A stretch of DNA of 12,604 bases, from NCBI GenBank assembly GCA_947175285.1, contig CAMWMM010000087.1, positions 1-12,604 of the forward strand, written 5' to 3'. The number at the start of each line of letters is the position of its first letter. Within the stretch, counting starts at the first letter, position 1. The notes under the pieces are model-generated. The model searched no databases, was not told the origin of the DNA, and saw nothing but the letters and a program-made list of their open reading frames with translations. Shown here one piece after another: positions 5,446-12,564 of the stretch. Position numbers and translations under genes: made by a program. The stretch comes from an uncultured Lachnospiraceae bacterium (lineage in GTDB: Bacteria > Bacillota_A > Clostridia > Lachnospirales > Lachnospiraceae).

Positions 5446-7370
5446 TCCGGCAACATACCAAAGAAATTCCCAATGCCCATTGCAGGCTCTAATATATTCC
5501 CCTTTGCAAATCCCATGTTCTCTAATGCTTCATAGATGCTGCGAATAATGACGGGGCTTGTGTAATGGGCATTTAAGGTACTCTCTCTGGCGGAAGCATA
5601 CTCCGCATCCGATAGCAGGCTTTTCAATTCCTGATATTCCCCCGCCCATGCACTTTTGCTTTCGTCAAAGGCATCAGCAAGACCGCCCCAGCCAACATAC
5701 TGCGATAAGATTTTCTGTTCCTCTGGCGTGGCAGTGCGGTTCTCACTCTCGATCGTTTCCAGGGTGCGAATCGCTTCAATATTCCTCCGGAATTTCTCTT
5801 TAGGAGAAAAGCCTGCGTTCGCCTTTGCCGCATCAGCTCCGAGGGGATCTTCTATAATACGAAAATTGACAGCCCCAGACTTATCAATATGTGCTGCTTT
5901 CTCCGACTTCGCCCGTTCCGGTTCCCAAAAGTGCATTTTTTCTATAACAATATCATAAGGAAGTCCGTTTTTATCCCTCGGATATACAGTTGATTCCGCG
6001 GTTACTACCTGTTCTGTGAACATGGAAAATAAATCAATCTGCTGGTACATTGCATTTGTGTCAATCTGCTCAGCTTTCTCCCCTGGAAACAGATTGTCCA
6101 AAAAAGAACCAGATAATGAACTTTCTCCATTATCCGGCTTTTCTATATCCATATTCTGTTGTGCTTTGCTGCTTAAGGACTGTAAACCAGCTCCGCTAGC
6201 ACTGTTTCCTCCGCTGAGTGCCTGATATTGTTCATCTTCGCTACCCATTTCATCTGATCGGATGCTTTCAGTGCCTCGTCCACTCCTTCTGCTTTCGCCA
6301 TCTGTTCCGTCAGGTAATCCATTCGCTGCTCTGCCTGCTCCTGTATCTCCAGACAATGTGCTTTCAGCTCGCCCGTCAGCACCAGCCCGCTGTAAATCCC
6401 TTTCCGGTGTTGCTTTAGGTAATTCTGTCGTATCAGTCCGTACTTGGTCAGCGGCTCCTCGTCCGGCATCAGATTCGGTATCAGATAATCCCCGTTCTTT
6501 TCGTATGTTAATTCCATATATCCTGCCCTCCGTTTCTTTATTTTCCACTACTTTTTGCGTTAGCCGTTCCTGTGTATCACTTTCACGCTTTAAAGTATTG
6601 TAGTGTGTAACAGTTTCTTTTGCAAGTGCTTTTTTATTATTTTTTTCTCCTTCAGACCTCTCCTGTTCTACTATCGCCCTCCCTATTTCCATAAGCAGCG
6701 GCCGACATGTCTCAGATGTGGCGCTGCCAATGACAGACAAAGTTTTCAACGTATTAAAATCACTGATATAGTCAAAATTCAGTTTCTCCTTCCATACATC
6801 CATGTCTGCCCCACATCGCGACAATACAGTGTATGCGATACTGGAAGCCAGCGTATCATGCAGACGTGCACCAGTGCTCCTCCCGTCCAGTCCCAATAAA
6901 TATTCTTTATAGTGGTCATTTGCGATCTTTCCAGCAATTTCAATGATACGTTGCTCAAACGGCATTCCTGCATTTGTTTCGCCATAAACTCTTTCTAGCC
7001 GGGCCATCACAGCCGCTTTTTGTTCATCATGAAGCTCCCACAAATAAGGAGCACGTCCAATATTCTTCGCTTTATGCACATCGGCTACATCAAAAACATA
7101 TCTTAATCTTGGATAATTGCTTTTGGTGTCTATCAGCGCGATCCCCTTGGCACCACGGTTTACCCAGCAGCCCATTTTCTCATTCCACACTTCAATTGGA
7201 GCACATGCAGTAGCCTCTTTTTTCTGCGCATAGATTAGTAGCTGATCCTGAAATGAATATTTGTAAATCCTCGATGCCGTTTCAAGATAATCCACCCATG
7301 AATCACTGTTACGCACCACTTTACGGGCCGTATCTTCGGCTAATTTGGAAATATATTCATACTTATTCAT
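5340..7370 (-). pseudogene. N-terminal part of a large DNA methylase/SNF2 helicase of a conjugative element
   Basis: The 676-residue frame begins MNKYEYISKLAEDTARKVVR, coupled to the topoisomerase gene by a 4-nt ATGA overlap. Residues 1-260 form the conserved N-terminal domain (DSWVDYLETASRIYKYSFQD, NRGAKGIALID). Residues from about 285 to 400 are a low-complexity Gly/Ser/Asp/Arg-rich linker. The next part (PYDIVIEKMHFWEP, LSQYVGWGGLADAF, LNAHYTSPVIIRSIYEAL) leads into an adenine-methylase motif I, LEPAMGIGNFFG, near residue 635. Motif IV (NPPF-like) and the helicase core should follow, but about 10 residues later the frame jumps into unrelated codons and ends; the helicase resumes in another frame at 5155-5445. 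Intact relatives are far longer, often above 2000 residues (recollection). A deletion of perhaps a few kilobases is likely. Confidence 0.85.
6173..6517 (-). CDS. tnpV: TnpV family protein, encoded in an alternative frame inside the helicase gene
   Basis: A complete 114-residue frame, MELTYEKNGDYLIPNLMPDE to ETVLAELVYSP, that reads like a typical TnpV: the start with GDYLIPNL, a basic middle (RQNYLKQHRKGIYSGLVLTG), QMAKAEGVDEALKASDQMKW and MNNIRHSAEETV near the end. TnpV proteins occur on Tn4451-like and other clostridial elements; their role is not established. It lies on the same strand as the helicase but in another frame, exactly over the low-complexity linker. It has its own ribosome binding site, GGAGGG at 6526-6531, 8 nt from the ATG. 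The helicase linker may thus be the by-product of a tnpV insertion that kept both frames open. Identity is well supported by motifs; expression is inferred. Confidence 0.75.
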   Translation of the reverse strand: MELTYEKNGDYLIPNLMPDEEPLTKYGLIRQNYLKQHRKGIYSGLVLTGELKAHCLEIQEQAEQRMDYLTEQMAKAEGVDEALKASDQMKWVAKMNNIRHSAEETVLAELVYSP

Positions 7371-9451
7371 CCCTTTCCGCCTTTCTGTTTCTTCTTTTCA
7401 AATTCAAAGGATAATTTGTTGTCATCTCCAAGTACCAAATACGCTGAGAAACTTTTTCCATTCTGCTTGGATTTGAATCCGCTGATAAGCCCGCTTTTCT
7501 TCTTACTTAATAATCTCTCTGCTTCTGATGTGGGTATCTTCTTTCCTGAGATCTCCTTCCAGAGTTTAAAATCACACTTTGTATAATTCTCACAGTACCA
7601 GTTCTTTTTCCCTTCACGCATGTTCCCGCCACACACCGGACATTTCCCGATAGGCTTCTGCGGACTTAATTTTTCTGCCGGAAGATGTTCGAGAAAATAC
7701 TTTTTATTTGCAACTATACCGTCCTGCAGCTCCCTGATAAAGTCCTCCCTGCTGAGTTCCCCAGAATTTACCCTCTGCAGCTTTTCCTCAAATTCCACGG
7801 TCATATTCGGTGACTTGAGCACTGCCGGGACAAATTTCAAAAACTCCCTTCCCAGTTCTGTGGATACATATTTATTTTTTTCAAGTTTTATAAATTTCCT
7901 GCCGATCAGTCCCTGGACTAACCCTGCCGAGGTCGCAGACGTCCCGATCTTATACTTTCCCATAAGTTTGATAATATTTCCCGGGTTGTATCTTGCCGGA
8001 GGCTTTGTTTTATCTTCTTTCAGGACTGCCTTTTCAATTTCCGCCCCATCTCCCTCAGACAGTTCCGGCAGGCTTTCCTCATCGCCCTTTTCATCAGCAA
8101 CGTTATCTGCTACTTTTAGCAGCTGGTAAACCTTCTTATAACCATCACTTTTCACGACAGTTCCTGTTGTTTTAAAGATCTTTGCACCGACCTGTGACAG
8201 TATTTCCGTCGTCTCATATTCATACTCTGGATAAAAGACTGCGATCAGGCTGGCTACAACCTCGTCAAAACAGTTTTTTTCATCTTCCGTGAGTCCGTCA
8301 TATTCACTGGCCATATCCTGATTAAGTGTCGGTATAAGTGCATGGTGGTCTGATACCTTCCCGTCATTAAAATATCTTTTTTCCATCTGTATCTTTGAAG
8401 GATCGATCCTGTCAACGAACGGTTTGAACTTTCCAAAGCTGCAGCACTTGAGATGTTCTGCTATCTCTCCAAAAAGGTCGGTGGAAAGTACCCTGCTGTC
8501 TGTCCTGGGATATGACAGGATCTTATGCTTCTCATAAAGACTCTGTGCGATCTCCAGCGTTTTATCTGGTGCAAGGCCGTATTTTTTACCCATGCAGCCC
8601 TGCAGTTCTGCAAGGTTGAATAGTTCCGGTGCTTTTTTGCTTTTTTTCTCCCGTTTACAGGATATGATCTGGGCCTTCTGGATACCGCTGCACGCTTCCA
8701 GCGCCTTGTCTGCCCCGGTCTTTTCAGTATATTTAACTGTTCCTTCCTGACCCACTTCCGTTCCTGTAAACCCGTCCTTAAACTTAATATGCAGTGTCCA
8801 GTATGGTTCGGATTTGAAATTTTCGTACTCCATATCCCTTTTGACAATAAGGTTCAGTAGCGGTGTCTGGCATCGCCCATAACTTAATGTCGCCTGTCCT
8901 CCGAATAAACATGTCAGCAGACGTGTATAATTGTAGCCTAATACCTGGTCGGCTATGGCTCTTGCTTCTGCTTCTCGAAACAGGTTAACAAATTCCTCCT
9001 CCTGACTGTCATGCAGCCGCCCCATTGCCGTCTTTATCGCCTCCGCTGTTAGCGATGAAGCCCAAAGTATCTTTACTGGGTGGCGGTTCGCCGCCATCCG
9101 GTAAATCCATTCCTGGATCAGCAGTCCTTCACGCCCGGCATCGCCTGCATTGATTAGGTAATCAATGTCATCACGGGCAATTAGCTTTTTAATGACGTTA
9201 AACTGTGCTTTCCCGTCTTCTTTCACTTTCAACCCGTTATCTGCAGGCAGCGGGATATCATCCACATTCCATTTTTTATACCTCTCATTTACATCTTCCA
9301 GGTCTTTCAGTTCAACAAGATGTCCTGCCGCCCATGTCACGATATACTCATCGTTTTCCATGTAATTACCCTTGTCTTCCATGGTACCCAGCACACGGGC
9401 GATATCACGCCCTGCGGACGGTTTCTCTGCAATTACAAGTATCTTATTCAA
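7367..9451 (-). CDS. topB: DNA topoisomerase III (type IA) of a conjugative element
   Basis: A full-length, 694-residue type IA topoisomerase that relaxes or decatenates DNA by cutting one strand. The TOPRIM domain opens with VIAEKPSAGRDIARVLG (Glu9) and has DAGREG at 104-109, where the second Asp of the usual DxDxE is replaced by Gly, as seen in element-borne TopB. The active-site Tyr314 is in ILSYPRTDSR. A single zinc ribbon near the C-terminus uses Cys604, Cys607, Cys620 and Cys626. The start is TTG at 9449-9451 with AAAGGAG 9 nt upstream. Its stop overlaps the start of the methylase/helicase gene by 4 nt. It is the only large gene of the element here that looks undamaged. Confidence 0.93.
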   Translation of the reverse strand: MNKILVIAEKPSAGRDIARVLGTMEDKGNYMENDEYIVTWAAGHLVELKDLEDVNERYKKWNVDDIPLPADNGLKVKEDGKAQFNVIKKLIARDDIDYLINAGDAGREGLLIQEWIYRMAANRHPVKILWASSLTAEAIKTAMGRLHDSQEEEFVNLFREAEARAIADQVLGYNYTRLLTCLFGGQATLSYGRCQTPLLNLIVKRDMEYENFKSEPYWTLHIKFKDGFTGTEVGQEGTVKYTEKTGADKALEACSGIQKAQIISCKREKKSKKAPELFNLAELQGCMGKKYGLAPDKTLEIAQSLYEKHKILSYPRTDSRVLSTDLFGEIAEHLKCCSFGKFKPFVDRIDPSKIQMEKRYFNDGKVSDHHALIPTLNQDMASEYDGLTEDEKNCFDEVVASLIAVFYPEYEYETTEILSQVGAKIFKTTGTVVKSDGYKKVYQLLKVADNVADEKGDEESLPELSEGDGAEIEKAVLKEDKTKPPARYNPGNIIKLMGKYKIGTSATSAGLVQGLIGRKFIKLEKNKYVSTELGREFLKFVPAVLKSPNMTVEFEEKLQRVNSGELSREDFIRELQDGIVANKKYFLEHLPAEKLSPQKPIGKCPVCGGNMREGKKNWYCENYTKCDFKLWKEISGKKIPTSEAERLLSKKKSGLISGFKSKQNGKSFSAYLVLGDDNKLSFEFEKKKQKGGKG

Positions 9452-9544
9452 TTTGATTATCTCCTTTCTGATTCAGTTATTTTTCATTTTGGAACGCAAA
9501 TGATTTCACCTCCCCAGGTTCCGAATTTATAAAAAATAAAAGCT

Positions 9545-9580
9545 CTATAAGTACTTTCATGAGAATGAAAATATTTATAG
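9545..9580. repeat. Long hairpin upstream of topB and of silent segment A
   Basis: Arms of 16 nt (9545-9560 and 9565-9580) pair, with one mismatch and one G-T pair, around a GAGA loop. On the minus strand the stem is followed by a T-rich run, so it could stop transcription coming from the right before topB. It may instead be an end structure of a mobile or invertible unit, since it lies just left of the homology between 9587-9625 and 12526-12564. Confidence 0.55.
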
Positions 9581-9586
9581 AACCCT

Positions 9587-9625
9587 TATTTAAACATTTC
9601 TTGGTAAAATAAACAGCAATTTAAA
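9587..9625 (+). repeat. Direct repeat, copy A (left) of the putative crossover region
   Basis: Matches 12526-12564 at 35 of 39 positions without gaps. It contains the core ATAAACAGCAAT at 9609-9620. Where the right copy has ATG, this copy has ACA (9594-9596), and the ribosome binding site upstream is absent. Confidence 0.75.
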
Positions 9626-9920
9626 AATTAATGACATGATATGCTTTTTAGGTGCAACGGCAAATATATCAAATTTACCCGATTTTGATAAGTATACAGC
9701 AAACAATTTTAGAGCATATATGGTTGATGCGTCTGCATCGTCAAGAAATCAGCAATACAGCGGTTATACAACGGTCAGTATATCAACAAACATTGTATAT
9801 GACAGCAGCGTCGGAATAGCAACTGCGTCAGCGGGGTATAGTGTCAGCGGCGTTAGTAGTGGTCTTCTGGGCTATAGCGGAAACATCGGTTGTATAATAT
9901 TTAGTCCAAACGGTTTTTGA
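9597..9920 (+). pseudogene. Silent coding segment A (KINSN head; Gly/Ser/Thr-rich), no start
   Basis: An open frame of 107 codons whose first residues, FLGKINSNLKI, match the head of the gene at 12533 (MLLGKINSNLKL); both heads then continue with a similar hydrophobic stretch (CFLGATAN versus AFVSGTAT). The rest is rich in Ser, Gly, Thr, Tyr and Ile (SISTNIVYDSSVGIATASAG), as expected for a beta-rich surface or phage tail-type module. There is no ATG at the homologous position (ACA), and the first internal ATG at 9636 has no ribosome binding site, so it is probably not translated as it stands. It faces segment C tail-to-tail, 16 nt apart. No family is recognised. Confidence 0.5.
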
Positions 9921-9936
9921 TTATTTAATACATGGT

Positions 9937-10310
9937 TTATGAGTATACAACCTTTGCATTTATGTAATTAAAGGTTATTCCGCATGAACCTGCATCATAC
10001 GCAGAATCCACGCTCCCACTAAAAGTAGTGACTGACCCTTTGGCGTGATATCCATTTATTTCTCCAATTGATAATCCTCCGCCAGCTTGGGACGTGCCCC
10101 AGAGTATGTTACTCCTGATACTGTACAGGACTTTAACCACTTTACGGTTACATATACGGGAGCATATGTATGTCTTGTATCATCTGATGAGACATTGTGA
10201 GACATACTAACAGACTCAATGCAAAAAGGCAATCCGCCTTCGGTGGGTGTTGGTCCTATATTGCTATTTATCTGCTTTTTGCCGCAGGCAAGGCGATGTC
10301 TGCCCTGTAG
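9937..10310 (-). pseudogene. Silent, inverted coding segment C (INSN head), no start and one frameshift
   Basis: Read on the minus strand, the frame opens after a TAA at 10311-10313 and runs ...GKKQINSNIGPTPTEGG, then SDDTRHTYAPVYVTVKWLKS and VSGVTYSG. It then leaves frame at a run of four G (10097-10100) and continues in the next frame as GTSQAGGGLSIGEINGYHAK to the end, GITFNYINAKVVYS. One extra G would join the halves. Like segment A it has the INSN head, a beta-rich body, no start codon at the head and no ribosome binding site. Its head is inverted relative to segments A and B. The single-base loss may be real or a sequencing error. No family is recognised. Confidence 0.45.
10260..10271 (-). 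repeat. Core motif ATAAATAGCAAT, inverted copy (segment C)
   Basis: Identical over 12 bases to 12548-12559 and one base different from 9609-9620, but on the opposite strand. In all three places it is in the same codon phase, reading I-N-S-N, so an exchange at this motif would keep the frame. Confidence 0.6.
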
Positions 10311-10330
10311 TTATTCCTTCACTTAAACAC

Positions 10331-10370
10331 AAAAAAGGCTCATGGTTTACAAGTTGCTGTCCCATGCGCC
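10331..10370 (-). terminator. Intrinsic terminator after the Rpn-like nuclease gene
   Basis: On the minus strand, GGCGCATGG and CCATGAGCC (10362-10370 and 10337-10345) pair with one mismatch around a 16-nt loop, and six T follow (10331-10336). It starts 38 nt after the nuclease stop codon. Confidence 0.7.
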
Positions 10371-10407
10371 TATACGCTGCTACTTTGATATTAAATTGTA
10401 TAAATAA

Positions 10408-11283
10408 TTATGCCAACTGCATAATCTCAGCTTCAAGTTCCTGTAATTCTTCCATTGTTAAAGCCGGAACGTAATCTGCAATTTCTTCAAGTGTCATCTT
10501 ACCTTTCTTAATCATTCTTTCGGCTGTTTCTCTGTCTTTCTTGTGAGCAAGAGTATTTTCCATATCTTTCCAATATGTTTTCATTATCTGCTCATTATCA
10601 AACAAACTCATCATAATCGTTACTACCTCCACTTCTCGGCTGATCAGATATTCTTTTAAGACGTTTCTATCTTTACAAATACGGATTGTTTCTTTAACTG
10701 TCTGTTCTGTCATTCCATACAGTTTTCTCTGTTCATCAAAAACTTTACAGAAAATAATATATTGGTTGATAATGTCCTCTGTGTCACTCTCATAGATGAC
10801 CTTTGCCCTTACCTCAACATCAATATCCGCACTGTCAAAAAATTCTTTTGACAACGATATTATATCGGGTTTGCCGCCTTTATTGCCTGTGTAGATGATA
10901 TATAATTCAGGCTTAGGCATTTTTACTTTCTTACTCTTATACAGGCTCTGACTCGTTCTCTCAAAATATTCATGGTAACTTTGTGACAGATACAGCAATA
11001 TTCTGATTAAAATATTTACCGTCCAACTGGCTTGTGCCTCTAAAAGCAAGAGTAATCTGTTATTACCTACCATTACGCCCAAATCATTATATAAATTATC
11101 TGTCAGAACATTGTCTATCGTTACAATATCCAGCATATCCTCTGTTGCGTCTGTATCTTCTGGATGTAATGTCTTATACAGTTCCAATAAATTCTTTTTA
11201 TCTTGAAAAAGGTCTAAAAACACACTGTTTTTGGCCGTACGCTTTGCCTTAAATTCCTGCACCTGTTTTGTATCGTCCTGCAC
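10408..11283 (-). CDS. PD-(D/E)XK nuclease family protein (Rpn/transposase-like)
   Basis: A 291-residue protein of the PD-(D/E)XK family that includes recombination-promoting nucleases (Rpn) and transposase-like proteins. The core is NDLGVMVGNNRLLLLLEAQ, giving Asp67, Glu82 and Gln84 as the likely metal-binding set, then RILLYLSQSYHEYF and PELYIIYTGNKGGKPDI. The acidic and Lys-rich C-terminal helix (TLEEIADYVPALTMEELQEL) is typical of the group. The GTG at 11283 is preferred because GGGGTGAT lies just upstream and the promoter at 11351-11379 leaves room for a leader; a TTG at 11316 is possible but has no ribosome binding site. It has its own promoter and terminator, so it is transcribed separately from the recombinase. 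It lies inside the segment that inversion between motifs B and C would flip. The family is clear; the cellular role is not. Confidence 0.8.
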   Translation of the reverse strand: MQDDTKQVQEFKAKRTAKNSVFLDLFQDKKNLLELYKTLHPEDTDATEDMLDIVTIDNVLTDNLYNDLGVMVGNNRLLLLLEAQASWTVNILIRILLYLSQSYHEYFERTSQSLYKSKKVKMPKPELYIIYTGNKGGKPDIISLSKEFFDSADIDVEVRAKVIYESDTEDIINQYIIFCKVFDEQRKLYGMTEQTVKETIRICKDRNVLKEYLISREVEVVTIMMSLFDNEQIMKTYWKDMENTLAHKKDRETAERMIKKGKMTLEEIADYVPALTMEELQELEAEIMQLA

Positions 11284-11350
11284 TTTATCACCCCGATTTC
11301 TTAAAATCTCTGGCAAAAGATACGATATTGCTTACTCTCATTATACTTCA

Positions 11351-11379
11351 ATTATACAAAAAAACGCCTGTCTTTACAA
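11351..11379 (-). promoter_or_regulatory. Sigma-A-type promoter of the Rpn-like nuclease gene
   Basis: On the minus strand, TTGTAA (11374-11379), a 17-nt spacer and a perfect TATAAT (11351-11356). Transcription would begin near 11344, about 60 nt before the GTG start. Confidence 0.75.
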
Positions 11380-11430
11380 TAAAATTCACATTAATTTTCT
11401 TCCTTACTCCGTTTTGTCTGCATCTAACTT

Positions 11431-11455
11431 CAAAAAGGCTCTTCACAGAGCCTGC
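11431..11455 (-). terminator. Intrinsic terminator after the tyrosine recombinase gene
   Basis: On the minus strand, AGGCTC and GAGCCT (11448-11453 and 11436-11441) form a perfect 6-bp stem with a 6-nt loop, followed by a T run. It starts about 33 nt after the recombinase stop. Confidence 0.75.
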
Positions 11456-11485
11456 ATGACTGTACTTATAAATTATTTTATCTGC

Positions 11486-12481
11486 TTATGCACTCATCAG
11501 TTTCTGGTGCGAGTGTTTGACATTTTCACGGCTGACTGTGCAATAAATCATTGTCGTGTCAAGCTTGGTATGCCCCAGCAGCTCTTTCACTTCCTCCAGC
11601 GGCATTCCCTTTTTTAAGACGTTGGTTGCCATGGTGCGGCGGAACCGGTGTGGATGCACCCTGGCTACACCTGCGTCCTTTCCAATCCTGTGTAATATCT
11701 TTTCCACCCCTGCCACTGTAAGACGCGTATGCGGCGCCCTCGTGCTTACAAACAATGCCTCATTATCGTCCTGCCGACTGTCCAGATATGCTTTGAGATG
11801 TAGGCAGGAGGCCGCATTCAGATATGTTTCCCGCTCCTTGCTTCCTTTTCCGTAAACCACCACGTTTTTTCCATAAAAATCTATATCCTTTTTATTCAGA
11901 GCAATCAGTTCAGAAACCCTTACACCTGTACTATATAGAAATTCTATTAATGCAAGATCTCTTTCCTGATCACAAATTCTGCGCATTTTTTCCAGCTCCT
12001 CATCACTAAACGGCTGTTTTATTTTCTTTTCTACCTTAATTGGTTCCAGTCCCGCAGTTGGATTCTTTGCGATGTACCCTTTCGCATTCAACCATGTAAA
12101 AAAACTACTGAATACAAGCCGGATGTTGTCAAGATATACATTGGATACCCCGCGATCCTTTTTATATTTCGCCAGATAACAAAACAGGTCATTTTCCGTA
12201 ATCTTGTCTACTGATATATTTAAGCACTGTAGCATAGCTGTCAGGTGCAGCTTATATTGCTCTATTGTCCGTTCAGATTTTCTCTCCGTCTTTTTTCTGG
12301 CTAGGAATAATTGCAGATAGTGTATATAGCTTGTATCCAGATCTAAAACTTCTGTACACCGCTTTTCCAGTTCGAATTCCTGTAATTCCATATATAATGC
12401 CGTCTTAAGTTCACTGCACTGTTCCTGTGTAATTTTGTCCATCATTTTTGCCAATACTTTTGTAATAAATTCGTCCTTCAT
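11486..12481 (-). CDS. Tyrosine site-specific recombinase
   Basis: A 331-residue tyrosine recombinase, which breaks and rejoins DNA through a covalent Tyr-DNA intermediate. An N-terminal extension of about 50 residues precedes a SAM-like core-binding domain (YLQLFLARKKTERKSERTIE onward). The catalytic domain has the whole active set: Arg188 (STGVRVSEL), Lys212 (VYGKGSKERE), His278 and Arg281 (HPHRFR), His304 (LLGHTKLDTT) and Tyr313 (MIYCTVS), with the same spacings as XerD (24 from Arg to Lys, 9 from His to Tyr). The start is ATG at 12479-12481 with AGGAGGG 8 nt upstream; a GTG at 12517 is rejected. It is divergent from the gene at 12533, only 51 nt away. It could be the integrase of the decayed element or, given the cassette-like segments beside it, an invertase for them. 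Confidence 0.92.
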   Translation of the reverse strand: MKDEFITKVLAKMMDKITQEQCSELKTALYMELQEFELEKRCTEVLDLDTSYIHYLQLFLARKKTERKSERTIEQYKLHLTAMLQCLNISVDKITENDLFCYLAKYKKDRGVSNVYLDNIRLVFSSFFTWLNAKGYIAKNPTAGLEPIKVEKKIKQPFSDEELEKMRRICDQERDLALIEFLYSTGVRVSELIALNKKDIDFYGKNVVVYGKGSKERETYLNAASCLHLKAYLDSRQDDNEALFVSTRAPHTRLTVAGVEKILHRIGKDAGVARVHPHRFRRTMATNVLKKGMPLEEVKELLGHTKLDTTMIYCTVSRENVKHSHQKLMSA

Positions 12482-12489
12482 AAAGATAA

Positions 12490-12524
12490 CCCTCCTGTTT
12501 TTATTCAATTGTATCACAGGAGGG
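12490..12524. promoter_or_regulatory. Inverted repeat made of two opposed ribosome binding sites
   Basis: CCCTCCTGT (12490-12498) and ACAGGAGGG (12516-12524) are perfect 9-bp arms around 17 nt. The left arm is the ribosome binding site of the recombinase (-), and the right arm that of the gene at 12533 (+). Any transcript crossing the region in either direction could fold to hide the ribosome binding site it carries. A TACAAT (12508-12513, minus strand) in the loop might be a -10 box for the recombinase, but no good -35 is seen. Confidence 0.65.
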
Positions 12525-12525
12525 C

Positions 12526-12564
12526 TATTTAAATGTTGCTTGGTAAAATAAATAGCAATTTAAA
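12526..12564 (+). repeat. Direct repeat, copy B (right) of the putative crossover region
   Basis: Matches 9587-9625 at 35 of 39 positions, with the core ATAAATAGCAAT at 12548-12559. Unlike the left copy it has an ATG (12533-12535) and a ribosome binding site just before the repeat. Confidence 0.75.

Noticed and set aside
7620..8129. Plus-strand open frame of 169 codons
   Set aside because: It lies opposite the intact topoisomerase III gene and shows no domain or ribosome binding site; it is a shadow frame.
9477..9560. A 27-codon minus-strand frame upstream of topB
   Set aside because: It starts inside the hairpin at 9545-9580, has no ribosome binding site and resembles no known protein.
9636..9920. 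Segment A as a normal gene starting at the ATG at 9636
   Set aside because: There is no ribosome binding site before that ATG, and homology to gene B extends at least 13 codons further upstream, to a place where the ATG is replaced by ACA.
9888..9952. A 9-bp inverted repeat (GGTTGTATA / TATACAACC) at the ends of segments A and C
   Set aside because: It is short, AT-rich and 47 nt apart; chance is likely, though it could be revisited if inversion of these segments is shown.
9937..10140. A 67-codon minus-strand gene starting at GTG 10140
   Set aside because: The first 16 or so codons are in the wrong frame; the protein-like sequence upstream is in another frame and joins at the G run at 10097-10100, so this is the tail of frameshifted segment C.
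12482..12517. A longer recombinase starting at GTG 12517
   Set aside because: The ATG at 12481 has AGGAGGG at ideal spacing, and the upstream codons read through that site.
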